A stretch of DNA of 64,000 nucleotides from NCBI GenBank assembly GCA_905234765.1, contig CAJOIF010000015.1, positions 64,035 through 128,034 of the forward strand, in the 5' to 3' direction. The stretch comes from an uncultured Bacteroidales bacterium. Its GTDB lineage: Bacteria; Bacteroidota; Bacteroidia; Bacteroidales; F082. Made by a program: the position numbers and the translations under genes. The notes under the pieces are model-generated. The model saw only the letters and a program-made list of their open reading frames with translations. It ran no database searches and was not told where the DNA came from. Positions 15,973 to 24,600 of this stretch are shown here, piece after piece. Within the stretch, counting starts at the first letter, position 1, and the number at the start of each line of letters is the position of its first letter.

Positions 15973-17700
15973 ATGGATGCAAAAATACCGTCTAAAGATT
16001 TAGAAATAAATGCAAAAGTAGTACCGACATACAAAGACATCTTTGATGACGACCCAAACATTTTTGTCTCATCGATTGATGCCATTCCGGTACAATTTGT
16101 AACGATAATATGCGAGATTAATGCACTATTCTATAAGTATGACGACCAAGACGCAATTGACCATGATATAATCACTGTTCTTTTTGGGAAAGTGTTATCA
16201 TCTACTTCTGATGGAAAGAGAATTCGTAATTGGATGCTTCAACATAATTCCAATACTATTCTGAACTCATACACAGTATCTCAATTATATATCACATTAT
16301 TTTCAATTAATAGTTTCAAGCCAGAAAACTACTCGATAAAAGATGAAGATTTCTTAGTACTTTTAAAGCTGGTTCTTGTATCTAATCAAAAGAGGATGTA
16401 TCCAGAAAACAGATTGTCTTTCATCAAAGAGAACATTAACAGAGAGGATCTTAACGCAGATTTTTTTCAAAGAATTGCATGGGGGCACAATTTGGCCCAA
16501 ATTGATAGTTATGTAAATTGCAATTTTACATTCGAGGCGTGTCGATGTATAATAATGATGCAATTCTTGTTATCCCATATTGAGACGAAGCCAATTGTTG
16601 AAGATTTTTTGAAGAGAAGGCATATTGATAGTCCTTTATCGTACGGGGTACTATTTGTTCTTATTATACATAACATTTACATTAAAGATAATGAAGTGAA
16701 TTTCAGATATATTGCCGAGCCTCAAATAGAAGCATTATTAACTCCACTGTGTATGACTACACCACCAAAAGACTTGATTGATGTAAAAAAGCACCCCGTT
16801 TTTCGTTCAGGCAATTTCTTTTATATACTAAGCTTAAACTATTTGACCTCGCAAATATTCACGGGTACATATTTCTTACTAAAGGATGAAATCAGAAGAC
16901 GAGCCCATAGTGATAATTTGAAATCAACACTTGGGACGATTATGGAAGCTCGCCTCCTAAAGCCGACAATAAGAAATAGTTTTTTGGGACATGCCTCCAA
17001 AATGATATTTGATTGTGATTATTCCAACAAAGGTTTGCCTGATGCTATGCTGCAAATTGGAGATTCTATTTTTGTCTTTGAATTGAAAGACAATTTGTTG
17101 GATGAAGACACAATGGAATCACGTGATTTTGAATTGATAACCAGTAAACTTGAGGAAATTTTTGTGGAATCAGCTAACAAAAAACCTAAAGCCGTAATAC
17201 AGATTATTAACTATATAGAGAAGTTATTAGCTGGTGAATATGACAACAATGTATTAAGATTTGGTTACAATCAATCTTGTAATGTTTATCCAATTATTTT
17301 GTTTACTGATTATAGATACAACTCCTCTGGTCTCGGTTATTACATAAGAAAACGTTTCTGTGAAATTATAAAACGAAAGGAAAGTATTATTTCGAAGTGT
17401 TTTAGAAAAGGGAGTGTTAAACCTGTGACTTTTATAGGCCTTGAATTCTTTTTCAATAATATACACTCGTTTTCAAAAGACAAAAGGTTGTTGAAAAAAC
17501 TGATAGATGGATATCTTTTTGAAATAAAAAAGGAAGAATGTATTAATACTTTAGCTCCAAAACCTTTTGAACGAGATTTATTTCCTTCATTTGAACGTTT
17601 TCACACCGGTTACAATTATGTAATACCACCAGTTGAGGATCCAATAGAGTTTTTTAAACTATTTGGAATAAATTTCCCCCAACAACATACACTTAATTGA
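15973..17700 (+). CDS. Unknown AT-rich protein with possible PD-(D/E)XK nuclease motif
   Basis: This 575-residue protein belongs to no family I recognise. It has no signal peptide or membrane segment. Around residues 356-372 it reads PDAMLQIGDSIFVFELK: Asp357, then Glu370-Leu-Lys372, the spacing and strand context of a PD-(D/E)XK nuclease core. The N-terminal 330 residues look mostly helical. The gene is clearly AT-richer than its neighbours, with little codon bias, as expected for acquired DNA. It has its own -7 box and stands alone between ATPase B and an RNA candidate. A defence or mobile-element nuclease is possible but unproven. Confidence 0.6.
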   Translation: MDAKIPSKDLEINAKVVPTYKDIFDDDPNIFVSSIDAIPVQFVTIICEINALFYKYDDQDAIDHDIITVLFGKVLSSTSDGKRIRNWMLQHNSNTILNSYTVSQLYITLFSINSFKPENYSIKDEDFLVLLKLVLVSNQKRMYPENRLSFIKENINREDLNADFFQRIAWGHNLAQIDSYVNCNFTFEACRCIIMMQFLLSHIETKPIVEDFLKRRHIDSPLSYGVLFVLIIHNIYIKDNEVNFRYIAEPQIEALLTPLCMTTPPKDLIDVKKHPVFRSGNFFYILSLNYLTSQIFTGTYFLLKDEIRRRAHSDNLKSTLGTIMEARLLKPTIRNSFLGHASKMIFDCDYSNKGLPDAMLQIGDSIFVFELKDNLLDEDTMESRDFELITSKLEEIFVESANKKPKAVIQIINYIEKLLAGEYDNNVLRFGYNQSCNVYPIILFTDYRYNSSGLGYYIRKRFCEIIKRKESIISKCFRKGSVKPVTFIGLEFFFNNIHSFSKDKRLLKKLIDGYLFEIKKEECINTLAPKPFERDLFPSFERFHTGYNYVIPPVEDPIEFFKLFGINFPQQHTLN

Positions 17701-17708
17701 AATCTTCG

Positions 17709-17716
17709 TATATTTG
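17709..17716 (+). promoter_or_regulatory. Promoter -7 box before the hairpin RNA
   Basis: TATATTTG fits TAnnTTTG and would place a transcription start about 25 nt before the long hairpin. No good -33 TTTG was found. Confidence 0.45.
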
Positions 17717-17749
17717 CCGATGATTGTTCGGAGAGAAATCTGAACAGTT

Positions 17750-17954
17750 GAAGGCAATTTGTGCTTATATCCCAGTACATAAAATCTGGAAAATTTTGAG
17801 AATGGGTATAAGATACGAGTTTGCTAGCCTAATTTGTATTCAAACAGTTTTTCTGTTGATACATACAGGCTAGGTGAACAGTATCTATTTTATTCTCAAA
17901 GGTGCTCCAGAGCCTGTGTACTGAAAATAGGTGCGAATAAGTTTCCTAGCCTTC
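17750..17954 (+). ncRNA. Candidate 205-nt long-hairpin RNA, 6S-like
   Basis: The 313-nt gap holds a nested set of complementary segments: GAAGGC 17750/GCCTTC 17949, CTTAT 17764/ATAAG 17937, CAGTACA 17773/TGTACTG 17917, CTGG 17786/CCAG 17907, GAGAAT 17798/ATTCTC 17892, and GCTAGCCT 17823/AGGCTAG 17867, closing on an AACAG/CTGTT loop stem. Together they form one interrupted rod with internal loops, the size and outline of 6S RNA. A -7 box lies just upstream. No T-run terminator is obvious, so it could also be the leader of the gene at 18014. Confidence 0.45.
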
Positions 17955-18013
17955 TTATGCATGGTTTTGCTGAATCCGGGAGACTATAGGCAACAGAAAA
18001 GTATCGAAATAAC

Positions 18014-19192
18014 ATGCAAAAGAAGGCAAAAACGACAATTATCTTATTCCTAATATATACTGGTTGCATGTACGCTCAATCCAATCCTACAGACTGGGAA
18101 ACGTATTCAATTCCCAATGTGTGTAGCTTCAAGGTTCCATCGACAATGGAAGTGCGTCTTCCAGACTCTTTTTTTGGTAGATTTGTAAAATCAGTTCACC
18201 AGTCTTCATTTTATGAAATGATTTGTAATGAGTGTGACTTGTTTTTTGAAGAAGCACAAATAGTGTTGCAGCCAAAGGGATTGAATGGAGATCCTTTTAG
18301 CAATGAGTTTAGGGATGCCAACAATAGCTATGGACGAATTATCTTTAAGTTTGCCTACGATGACTTCCTAACACAAGAAGACCTTGCCACAGTGGTTCCA
18401 TCAGAGTTAACCATATTAGATACTTTGTGGAGGAATGAAACAAAAGAAGGCTTGGATTGTATAGGACGATTTTGGGGATTTGAAGGTTCGTTTTCTTGGT
18501 TCCCACTACGAAAAGAAAAGTACAGCAGTTTATTCGCCTTGGTGACAGAATACGATCGACCTGGAACTGGAGCCAAAACGCATGTACGAGAATATAAGTT
18601 TTTCTACGGAGGTAGGTTTTTGCGAATAACTACTAGTTATAACCTATGTCAGGAAGAAAAATATCGAGATGACTTCATGACCTTTATGCAACTATTAAAC
18701 ATAGAGACTAATGAGGCATACGGTAAAGTTAACCAAAGCCAAGAAGGATTGTTCAGGTCTGATGAATATCACATAAGTTATGCTTATAATCCAAGCATGT
18801 ATAGAGAAGCAAAAATACAAAACGCCACATCACATTGCTTCTTCAAATTGGAATCAAACGACGGGTCAACTATTCTTTTCTCAGCATGGGATATGGATGT
18901 TTCGACCGATGACATTTCTATTCACGACAATGAAGTCGTTGAGGAAATGAGACAACATGATAAAACGCTGGAAAATCTAATAGTAAATTGCGAAAAACTG
19001 AAAATAGGAAACACGAAAGCGTTGATGAGCATGGCAATCAACAATGTGTATGGCACTAAATATGTTTATACAACTTATCGCTTGTTTTACAAAAACAGGT
19101 TTTATACGATTGATTTTCACATCCCTGAAAGTATATATAATAAGGATAAGAGCATTGTGGATGAACTCATTAAAGGATTGAAATTTAACTAA
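18014..19192 (+). CDS. Unknown exported protein
   Basis: The 392-residue protein has a signal peptide (KTTIILFLIYTGCMYAQ, residues 6-22); the Cys at residue 18 could be a lipoprotein site but is not followed by the usual residues. The rest looks like two related alpha/beta halves (about 30-230 and 240-392) with similar hydrophobic strands. No family is recognised. It opens a three-gene run with 8-nt and 13-nt gaps to the next genes, so it is probably co-transcribed with them. Confidence 0.6.
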   Translation: MQKKAKTTIILFLIYTGCMYAQSNPTDWETYSIPNVCSFKVPSTMEVRLPDSFFGRFVKSVHQSSFYEMICNECDLFFEEAQIVLQPKGLNGDPFSNEFRDANNSYGRIIFKFAYDDFLTQEDLATVVPSELTILDTLWRNETKEGLDCIGRFWGFEGSFSWFPLRKEKYSSLFALVTEYDRPGTGAKTHVREYKFFYGGRFLRITTSYNLCQEEKYRDDFMTFMQLLNIETNEAYGKVNQSQEGLFRSDEYHISYAYNPSMYREAKIQNATSHCFFKLESNDGSTILFSAWDMDVSTDDISIHDNEVVEEMRQHDKTLENLIVNCEKLKIGNTKALMSMAINNVYGTKYVYTTYRLFYKNRFYTIDFHIPESIYNKDKSIVDELIKGLKFN

Positions 19193-19200
19193 TCAACCAT

Positions 19201-20034
19201 ATGGAAAACAACAAAGAAAAGAAAGCCATCACCATCAAGCAAGGAACGGGCGACGATGCCATTGATATGACAATCCAAGTAACTCAAGAGGAACTTGAAA
19301 CCATGGAGCAGATACGCAGGTTCAGCCCAGAAAATTGGGAAGGAAAGGATTTGGAATTGTTACACGAGGCAAGGAAGATTATCAAAGAAAAGCCTGTCGT
19401 GCCACCAACGCCCCAACCACAAATCCAAAAAAACACTACAACAGAAATAGAAGCAGAGCCTAAACACAATAATGCAGGGTTGTGGTGGACACTTGGATTA
19501 TTGGCTGCCGTTTTCATTGCTTATCAAATCTTTAACTATACTGTAAATAAGAGGACACAAGAGGTGATTGTCCCTTATGTGCTGAACAAAAGAACAGAAA
19601 CGCTTAAATATAAAGGCCTGACATTGAATCATCCTGGAAACTGGTTTTTCACTCAAAACGAAGTTGCAGAGGGAATGTATATGGTAGGCGGTCGAGACCA
19701 GTCAGACTCTGAATTTGGTATAATATGGATGGAAAATGACGGTATGCCATTGGAAACGTCTATTGACAATATCATAACTGGTTATGCTCATTCCAGCAAA
19801 TTCAGCAACGTGGAATACAGTGCCATTTACAACACGACCTTCAACGGAAAAGCAGCAAAAGCCGCCGATTATTCATACATCAATGACGGTAAGACTTTTT
19901 TTGCAAAAGTAATCGGGCTCGTTATTGACGGGAAAACGGTAATCATCAATCCAATAGCCCATACAAAAGCCACTTTGTCGAGCGATGATTTCAAGATGAT
20001 GGAAAACAGCATTTCTTTTTCAACTTCTTATTAA
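19201..20034 (+). CDS. Unknown single-pass membrane protein sharing a module with its neighbour
   Basis: In this 277-residue protein, residues 10-65 form an acidic helical module (GTGDDAIDMTIQVTQEELE...). A Pro/Gln linker follows, then one membrane helix (about residues 97-113), then an extracytoplasmic domain of about 160 residues beginning LTLNHPGNWFFTQN. That opening resembles PsbP- or DUF1795-type envelope domains. The acidic module recurs in the next protein. There is no signal peptide, so the N-terminus is predicted to be cytoplasmic. Confidence 0.6.
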   Translation: MENNKEKKAITIKQGTGDDAIDMTIQVTQEELETMEQIRRFSPENWEGKDLELLHEARKIIKEKPVVPPTPQPQIQKNTTTEIEAEPKHNNAGLWWTLGLLAAVFIAYQIFNYTVNKRTQEVIVPYVLNKRTETLKYKGLTLNHPGNWFFTQNEVAEGMYMVGGRDQSDSEFGIIWMENDGMPLETSIDNIITGYAHSSKFSNVEYSAIYNTTFNGKAAKAADYSYINDGKTFFAKVIGLVIDGKTVIINPIAHTKATLSSDDFKMMENSISFSTSY

Positions 20035-20047
20035 AATCAAGTAAGCC

Positions 20048-21772
20048 ATGATTATCTTCACAATACCCATTGCCGTTGTAATAGGCATTTTGATTTCAAG
20101 AAAATATGCACCTAAAACCAAATCGGAAAAGATTTGGGCTTCAATTCTTATCCCTTTGATTAGCGGAGTCTTGATACATTTATTAGTAGCTTCTTGTAGA
20201 AATTCGGGATATGGTTTTGCATTTGACCTGGGTGCTACGATGGTATTTGTGACCATTCCTGCTGTAGCTTTACTCATTACGTTGTTCATTGCGCTAAAAG
20301 CGGGGAAAGAAGATAAAACAAAAATCAAGGATACTAACGAAACTTTTGAGGTGCCACTTCATTATGGAACGGGCGAAAACAGGGTCGATTTTGAACTTCA
20401 ACTTACGAAGGAAGAAATAGTAAAGCTGGGAGAAATGCGCAGAGAAGACCCTGCCAGATGGGAGGATAATGATTTGGAATTGGTTAAGGCTGTAAAGAAA
20501 GAACTATTAGGAGGGGATTCTGTTCAAGAAGAAGTTGCGCAAGAGGCCTTGAAAGTAGCAGAAACTACGTCTGAAGTTAATGTCTCAAAAGTTGAAGAGG
20601 GGCAGCACGAAACGCAATTTGTTGACAAGTCGGTTCCAGTTACTAAAGTGGAAGTAAGGCCAATACAAGCAAATGAAGTGTCCGACGACAATCAAACAAT
20701 TCCAGAAACTCAAGCTGAGGCAAAACTTACGCCAAACAAAAAGGGAAAGAAAAAAGATGGCAACACTTTATCCAAATGGTTGAAAGTTTTACTGATTGTC
20801 ATTTTGACAACAGGTGTCATTCTTGGTCTTGGTGTGTTGATAAGTTTTGTTTATATAAGATATGTCTATCCGTCAAAAGCAAAGGCAGAGGACGAAAAGC
20901 TAATTCAAGAGGCAAAGGATAATCCCTCCAAGGCATACGAAATTGCACAAGAAATGTTTAAAAGACATGGAAAAGGGCATCAAAGTGAATTTAGGAGTCT
21001 TTTTTCAGGGGAACATGGGATTTGCTTGTATAATCATGAACAAGCGGGAAAAGAAATAGCTAAAATATATTGCCAATACATGAAAGAACATGCCAAGAGA
21101 AATCTTTCTATGTCTGATGAAATCGCTCGAAATCTATTCATGAATTATGATAACCATTGCAATCAATTATACAATGAAACAGGAATTGAAATATTAAAGT
21201 ATGCTTCTGAGCAAGAAGATTCGGGAGCGCAGTTCGCATTAGGCTGTTACTATGATGGTCTAAATTATACAAAAGATCATTCATGGTGGAGTAGTACAAC
21301 CATTGATAACAAAAATCTCGATCCTGCAAAAGCCGCATATTGGTATTCTAAGGCAGCAGACCAAGGCAATACTGCTGCTATGGGAAACTTAGGAATGGCA
21401 TATATGCAAGGGAAAGGTGTAAATAGAAACGAGCAAAAGGGATTGGATTTAATCAAAAGAGCAGCTGAGCATGGCGATGCTTTTTATCAGTGTAGATTGG
21501 GTGATTTTTATCGAGATGGAATTAAAATGCAAGTAGGCACTCACAAAGAGACTCGTAAAGACACAGATGGAGGATGGTATGATTCGGAAGACAAAGTGAG
21601 AGAATATTGGGATGATTACAGAATGGAATGGGTAACCGTATATCAAATTGAAGTCGCTGATTATAAAACCATTCTTCCGAGAGACATGAAACAAGCGAAG
21701 TATTGGTGGAAAAAAGCCGCTGACAATGGGAATGAAACTGCGAAAGAAAGACTTCAACAAATATACGAATGA
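20048..21772 (+). CDS. Membrane protein with C-terminal Sel1 repeats
   Basis: The 574-residue protein starts with two or three membrane helices (residues about 2-18, 35-55 and 58-78). It then has the same acidic module as the preceding protein (GTGENRVDFELQLTKEEIV, then LGEMRREDPARWEDNDLEL), a charged linker and another membrane helix (about 245-270). The C-terminal half contains Sel1-like/TPR repeats (AAYWYSKAADQGNTAAMGNL, then MAYMQGKGV and KYWWKKAADNGNETAKERL). Sel1 repeats mediate protein contacts. The shared module and gene order suggest a membrane assembly with the neighbouring protein, but the function is unknown. Confidence 0.7.
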   Translation: MIIFTIPIAVVIGILISRKYAPKTKSEKIWASILIPLISGVLIHLLVASCRNSGYGFAFDLGATMVFVTIPAVALLITLFIALKAGKEDKTKIKDTNETFEVPLHYGTGENRVDFELQLTKEEIVKLGEMRREDPARWEDNDLELVKAVKKELLGGDSVQEEVAQEALKVAETTSEVNVSKVEEGQHETQFVDKSVPVTKVEVRPIQANEVSDDNQTIPETQAEAKLTPNKKGKKKDGNTLSKWLKVLLIVILTTGVILGLGVLISFVYIRYVYPSKAKAEDEKLIQEAKDNPSKAYEIAQEMFKRHGKGHQSEFRSLFSGEHGICLYNHEQAGKEIAKIYCQYMKEHAKRNLSMSDEIARNLFMNYDNHCNQLYNETGIEILKYASEQEDSGAQFALGCYYDGLNYTKDHSWWSSTTIDNKNLDPAKAAYWYSKAADQGNTAAMGNLGMAYMQGKGVNRNEQKGLDLIKRAAEHGDAFYQCRLGDFYRDGIKMQVGTHKETRKDTDGGWYDSEDKVREYWDDYRMEWVTVYQIEVADYKTILPRDMKQAKYWWKKAADNGNETAKERLQQIYE

Positions 21773-21826
21773 AAAGTGGCGGTATGTATTATTGCTATAT
21801 TGATGGTTTAATCTGAAAGACTTGAT

Positions 21827-22825
21827 TTATTGTTTTTTAGTTTTGACACACAATAACTGGGCAATTAACTTCTCGCCTTTTTTTGTTAGGCACCATCTTT
21901 CCTCATCATGACTAATTGGTATCTTGTTAATAACTCCATAAGTTGTAAATTGATATCTAATTGTAGTTAAGTCTTTATAGTTAATTATAAATTTACAATC
22001 GTCAAGGTTGTTTGCATCTCTGATTATTGCAGAGAATATTTTGTCTATTCCCATGTAATTTCGGTAACTATCATCTAATTCTGATGCAATCAGTTTAAAC
22101 CACTCAATCCAAGTGTGTGTTATCTTGATGCTTTCCCGATTAGTTGCATTGTTCCAAACATCAAAAAGACTCTCTTTAGTAAACTTTGCAGTGAATTCTT
22201 CGTTCCAATCAGCAATATCTATAGAAAATTCTATGTTTTTTTCATGTTTGGCTTTGTAGGCTTTTAATAATTCATTTTCTTTTCTTAGTTCATTTATTTC
22301 TTGTAAGGATTCTCCATTGGTCATCAAATTTGCTTTAACCCAACCTGTTCTGGGAAACATTTTGATAGTTTTTGGCAAACTGATAGCAACTTTCGCATTG
22401 AGATCGTCTGCATTTTTCCAATGCTGAACCAATCTTCCCTTTTTCACTTTTTTGTAGAATTTATTCAGTTTTTTCCTTAAGTTATTATCCAAATCTGCTT
22501 TATCTATGGGGATGGATGGTATATTATCATGTAAAAAGGCCAACACTGGAATGCCTTTGTTAACAGCATAGTCGTACTCCTTTTCGGTATAACTGACCCC
22601 GTTTTCATCTATACTGCCATACCTTGCTCCGACAATCAAAAGATAATAGTCGCAATCGTCAATTATTCTTTTGATAAATTCAAATTGTTCTTCGTCCATT
22701 GCGGGAAACAATTCCATGCCAGCAGGAATGCAATCCAAACTCATGATAGTTTGCATAACTTTGTTTCGCTCTTCTTTTAAGTCTGAATATGTGGAGCTAA
22801 TGAAAATTTGATAGCGTTTGTCCAT
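21827..22825 (-). CDS. DUF4062-domain protein
   Basis: This 332-residue protein starts at the ATG giving MDKRYQIFISSTYSDLKEER, the characteristic opening of DUF4062. A frame that begins at 22990 would add a spurious hydrophobic extension. DUF4062 covers about residues 1-150 (ISSTYSDL, then YYLLIVGARYGS and SYTEKEYDYA) and resembles TIR-like alpha/beta folds found at the front of some STAND-type proteins. A short coiled coil (about 165-185) leads to a C-terminal region with a winged-helix look. No STAND NTPase is attached. DUF4062 proteins often occur in accessory and defence regions, which fits the AT-rich setting. The function is not established. Confidence 0.75.
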   Translation of the reverse strand: MDKRYQIFISSTYSDLKEERNKVMQTIMSLDCIPAGMELFPAMDEEQFEFIKRIIDDCDYYLLIVGARYGSIDENGVSYTEKEYDYAVNKGIPVLAFLHDNIPSIPIDKADLDNNLRKKLNKFYKKVKKGRLVQHWKNADDLNAKVAISLPKTIKMFPRTGWVKANLMTNGESLQEINELRKENELLKAYKAKHEKNIEFSIDIADWNEEFTAKFTKESLFDVWNNATNRESIKITHTWIEWFKLIASELDDSYRNYMGIDKIFSAIIRDANNLDDCKFIINYKDLTTIRYQFTTYGVINKIPISHDEERWCLTKKGEKLIAQLLCVKTKKQ

Positions 22826-23044
22826 TTTATTATGTTTTTTTTGTATTATATCAAAATCTTTTCCAAACATATTAAGGCTTTGTTTTGCACAATTATTCTG
22901 ACTTTTTGGCACAAATCCCAATAAACACAATAGCAACACATCTAATAACACTTGCAAACAGATGAAAATAATCAGCCTTGCAAATTCCATTAATGGGGAT
23001 GCGTCTAAAAAATAGCCTTACAAACGTCCATTAGACCGGCTTTT

Positions 23045-24310
23045 TCATTGTTGCTCCAAAGAAACACTCCACTTCGCCACAGGCACAACATCTATCCTAA
23101 ACCCATCTTTCTCTATAATGCGCTCCTCGTTGCTCGTCACTATGGCAAGATTGCTGCAATTCAGTTCCTCTGCACATTCTATGAGGCTGTCCACCTCACG
23201 TTTTTCCGTCTTGGCGTTGCTCATATCATAGCAGACCTGCACTAATTGTTCTATGTGCGTGCCTTTACGCAAGACGAAATCCACTTCCTTGTCGTTGCGC
23301 GAACGATAATAAAACATGGTCTTATCGGTGTCATACCCCTGCCGCAACAACTCGACAAACACCTGGTTTTCAAGCAGACGTCCTAAATTATCACTCAAAG
23401 AGAACGCTTTGGCAGCAACAAAGCCGTTGTCAACCACATAGACTTTCCGAGGTGACTTCTTCATCAACTTCAGCTTGTTGTTGTAACGCGGTAGATAATA
23501 GAACAGGTAAGGCTCGTGCAGATAGTCCATGAACTTCTTGGTGGTATTCACACTGGAGAAGCCTAATTCTTCTGTCAGCTCATTGGCACTTACGGGATTG
23601 CAGAAATTAGAGACCAGATACAGAGCCAGGTCATTTAAGTCCGTGACGTTTCTGACACTATGGCGCTTGGCCACATCTTTCCACACGATGGAATCAAACA
23701 AGGTATCAAGGTAGGTGCGTGTCAACTGGCGCGATGCCACCACCTCCGGATAGCCGCCATTCCTCAGATAGTCGTCCATCAACGCAGAGACGTCTGCTTG
23801 TTGCTCAAGATTCAACTTACTGAGATCCAGTTTATTCCAATCGAAAAACTCCTCAAGACTGAAAGGCAACATCTCAACCTTTAGGTACTTCCCCGTCAGC
23901 GCCGTAGCCATCTCGCTCGAAAGCATCTTGGCATTGCTTCCCGTAATGACAAGGTTTTTCCCCAACCTATATAGCTCACTAACCCAAAGATCCCACGCCT
24001 CAAGGTTTTGAACTTCATCGAGCAATAGGTACTCGTAACCCGGGTACACATCATCCAGCATCCGCATGACCAGGTCGGCATCCCAAGCATCCAACAGCTG
24101 CTGACTATCGAAGTTCAAATAGGCAAAATTCCTGTTTCGCAACATCAGCAATGCCTGCGTAGATTTGCCCACACGCCGAGGTCCCGTTATCAACTTGATA
24201 AGGTGGCTGTTCAGCAACAAATCCATATCTTGGTTGCTCCGACGTTCCAGATAAGGGCGCGAAAGCAGTTCGTCACGCTCTTTTCGTTGATTCTGAAGGA
24301 TAGTCTTCAT
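23045..24310 (-). CDS. ATPase C: AAA_14/DUF4143-type ATPase
   Basis: A 421-residue ATPase from a different branch than A, B and F. Walker A is GPRRVGKST at residues 43-51. Walker B is YLLLDEVQN, followed by VITGSNAKM, the sensor segment of the AAA_14 family. Near the C-terminus KEVDFVLRKG keeps the first acidic residue of the nuclease-like fold, but the expected E-x-K strand reads LVQVCYDM, so nuclease activity is probably lost. A promoter embedded in a tandem repeat of about 42 bp precedes it. Confidence 0.88.
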   Translation of the reverse strand: MKTILQNQRKERDELLSRPYLERRSNQDMDLLLNSHLIKLITGPRRVGKSTQALLMLRNRNFAYLNFDSQQLLDAWDADLVMRMLDDVYPGYEYLLLDEVQNLEAWDLWVSELYRLGKNLVITGSNAKMLSSEMATALTGKYLKVEMLPFSLEEFFDWNKLDLSKLNLEQQADVSALMDDYLRNGGYPEVVASRQLTRTYLDTLFDSIVWKDVAKRHSVRNVTDLNDLALYLVSNFCNPVSANELTEELGFSSVNTTKKFMDYLHEPYLFYYLPRYNNKLKLMKKSPRKVYVVDNGFVAAKAFSLSDNLGRLLENQVFVELLRQGYDTDKTMFYYRSRNDKEVDFVLRKGTHIEQLVQVCYDMSNAKTEKREVDSLIECAEELNCSNLAIVTSNEERIIEKDGFRIDVVPVAKWSVSLEQQ

Positions 24311-24333
24311 GTTCTTTCATCTAATTTCGCTGA

Positions 24334-24341
24334 CAAAAATA
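24334..24341 (-). promoter_or_regulatory. Promoter -7 box of ATPase C
   Basis: TATTTTTG on the minus strand, 23 nt before the start codon and inside the promoter-proximal repeat unit. Confidence 0.65.
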
Positions 24342-24416
24342 CGACTTTTTATTCAATTTATGCGTTCTATTGCACAAAAAACATACTTTTTTATGCAGTA
24401 CAGCGTATTTATTGCA
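24334..24416 (-). repeat. Two-unit 41/42-bp tandem repeat of ATPase C
   Basis: Units at 24334-24374 and 24375-24416 align end to end. Both begin CAAAAA on the plus strand, contain ACTTTTT near the middle and end ATTGCA. Read toward the gene, each contains AAAAA, a short GT-rich core and TTTTTG, similar to the ATPase A unit. The promoter-proximal copy contains the -7 box at 24341-24334. Confidence 0.7.
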
Positions 24417-24524
24417 TAAAATTGGAAATTTACATGGTGATTTGTATTGGTTGCATCGTAAAGTTTAGAACTGCTGTTTTTCTGACTTTTTGTCGCTTTT
24501 TTCCCACCATTCAAGGAAATTCCG

Positions 24525-24532
24525 TACCTTTG
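24525..24532 (+). promoter_or_regulatory. Promoter -7 box of secA
   Basis: TACCTTTG, followed by GCACG, fits TAnnTTTG. It lies 68 nt upstream of the secA start. Confidence 0.6.
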
Positions 24533-24600
24533 CACGAAATTTGCCCAAAGGCAACCAACTAATTGTCAATTATCAATTTTTAACTATCAATTATAAATAA

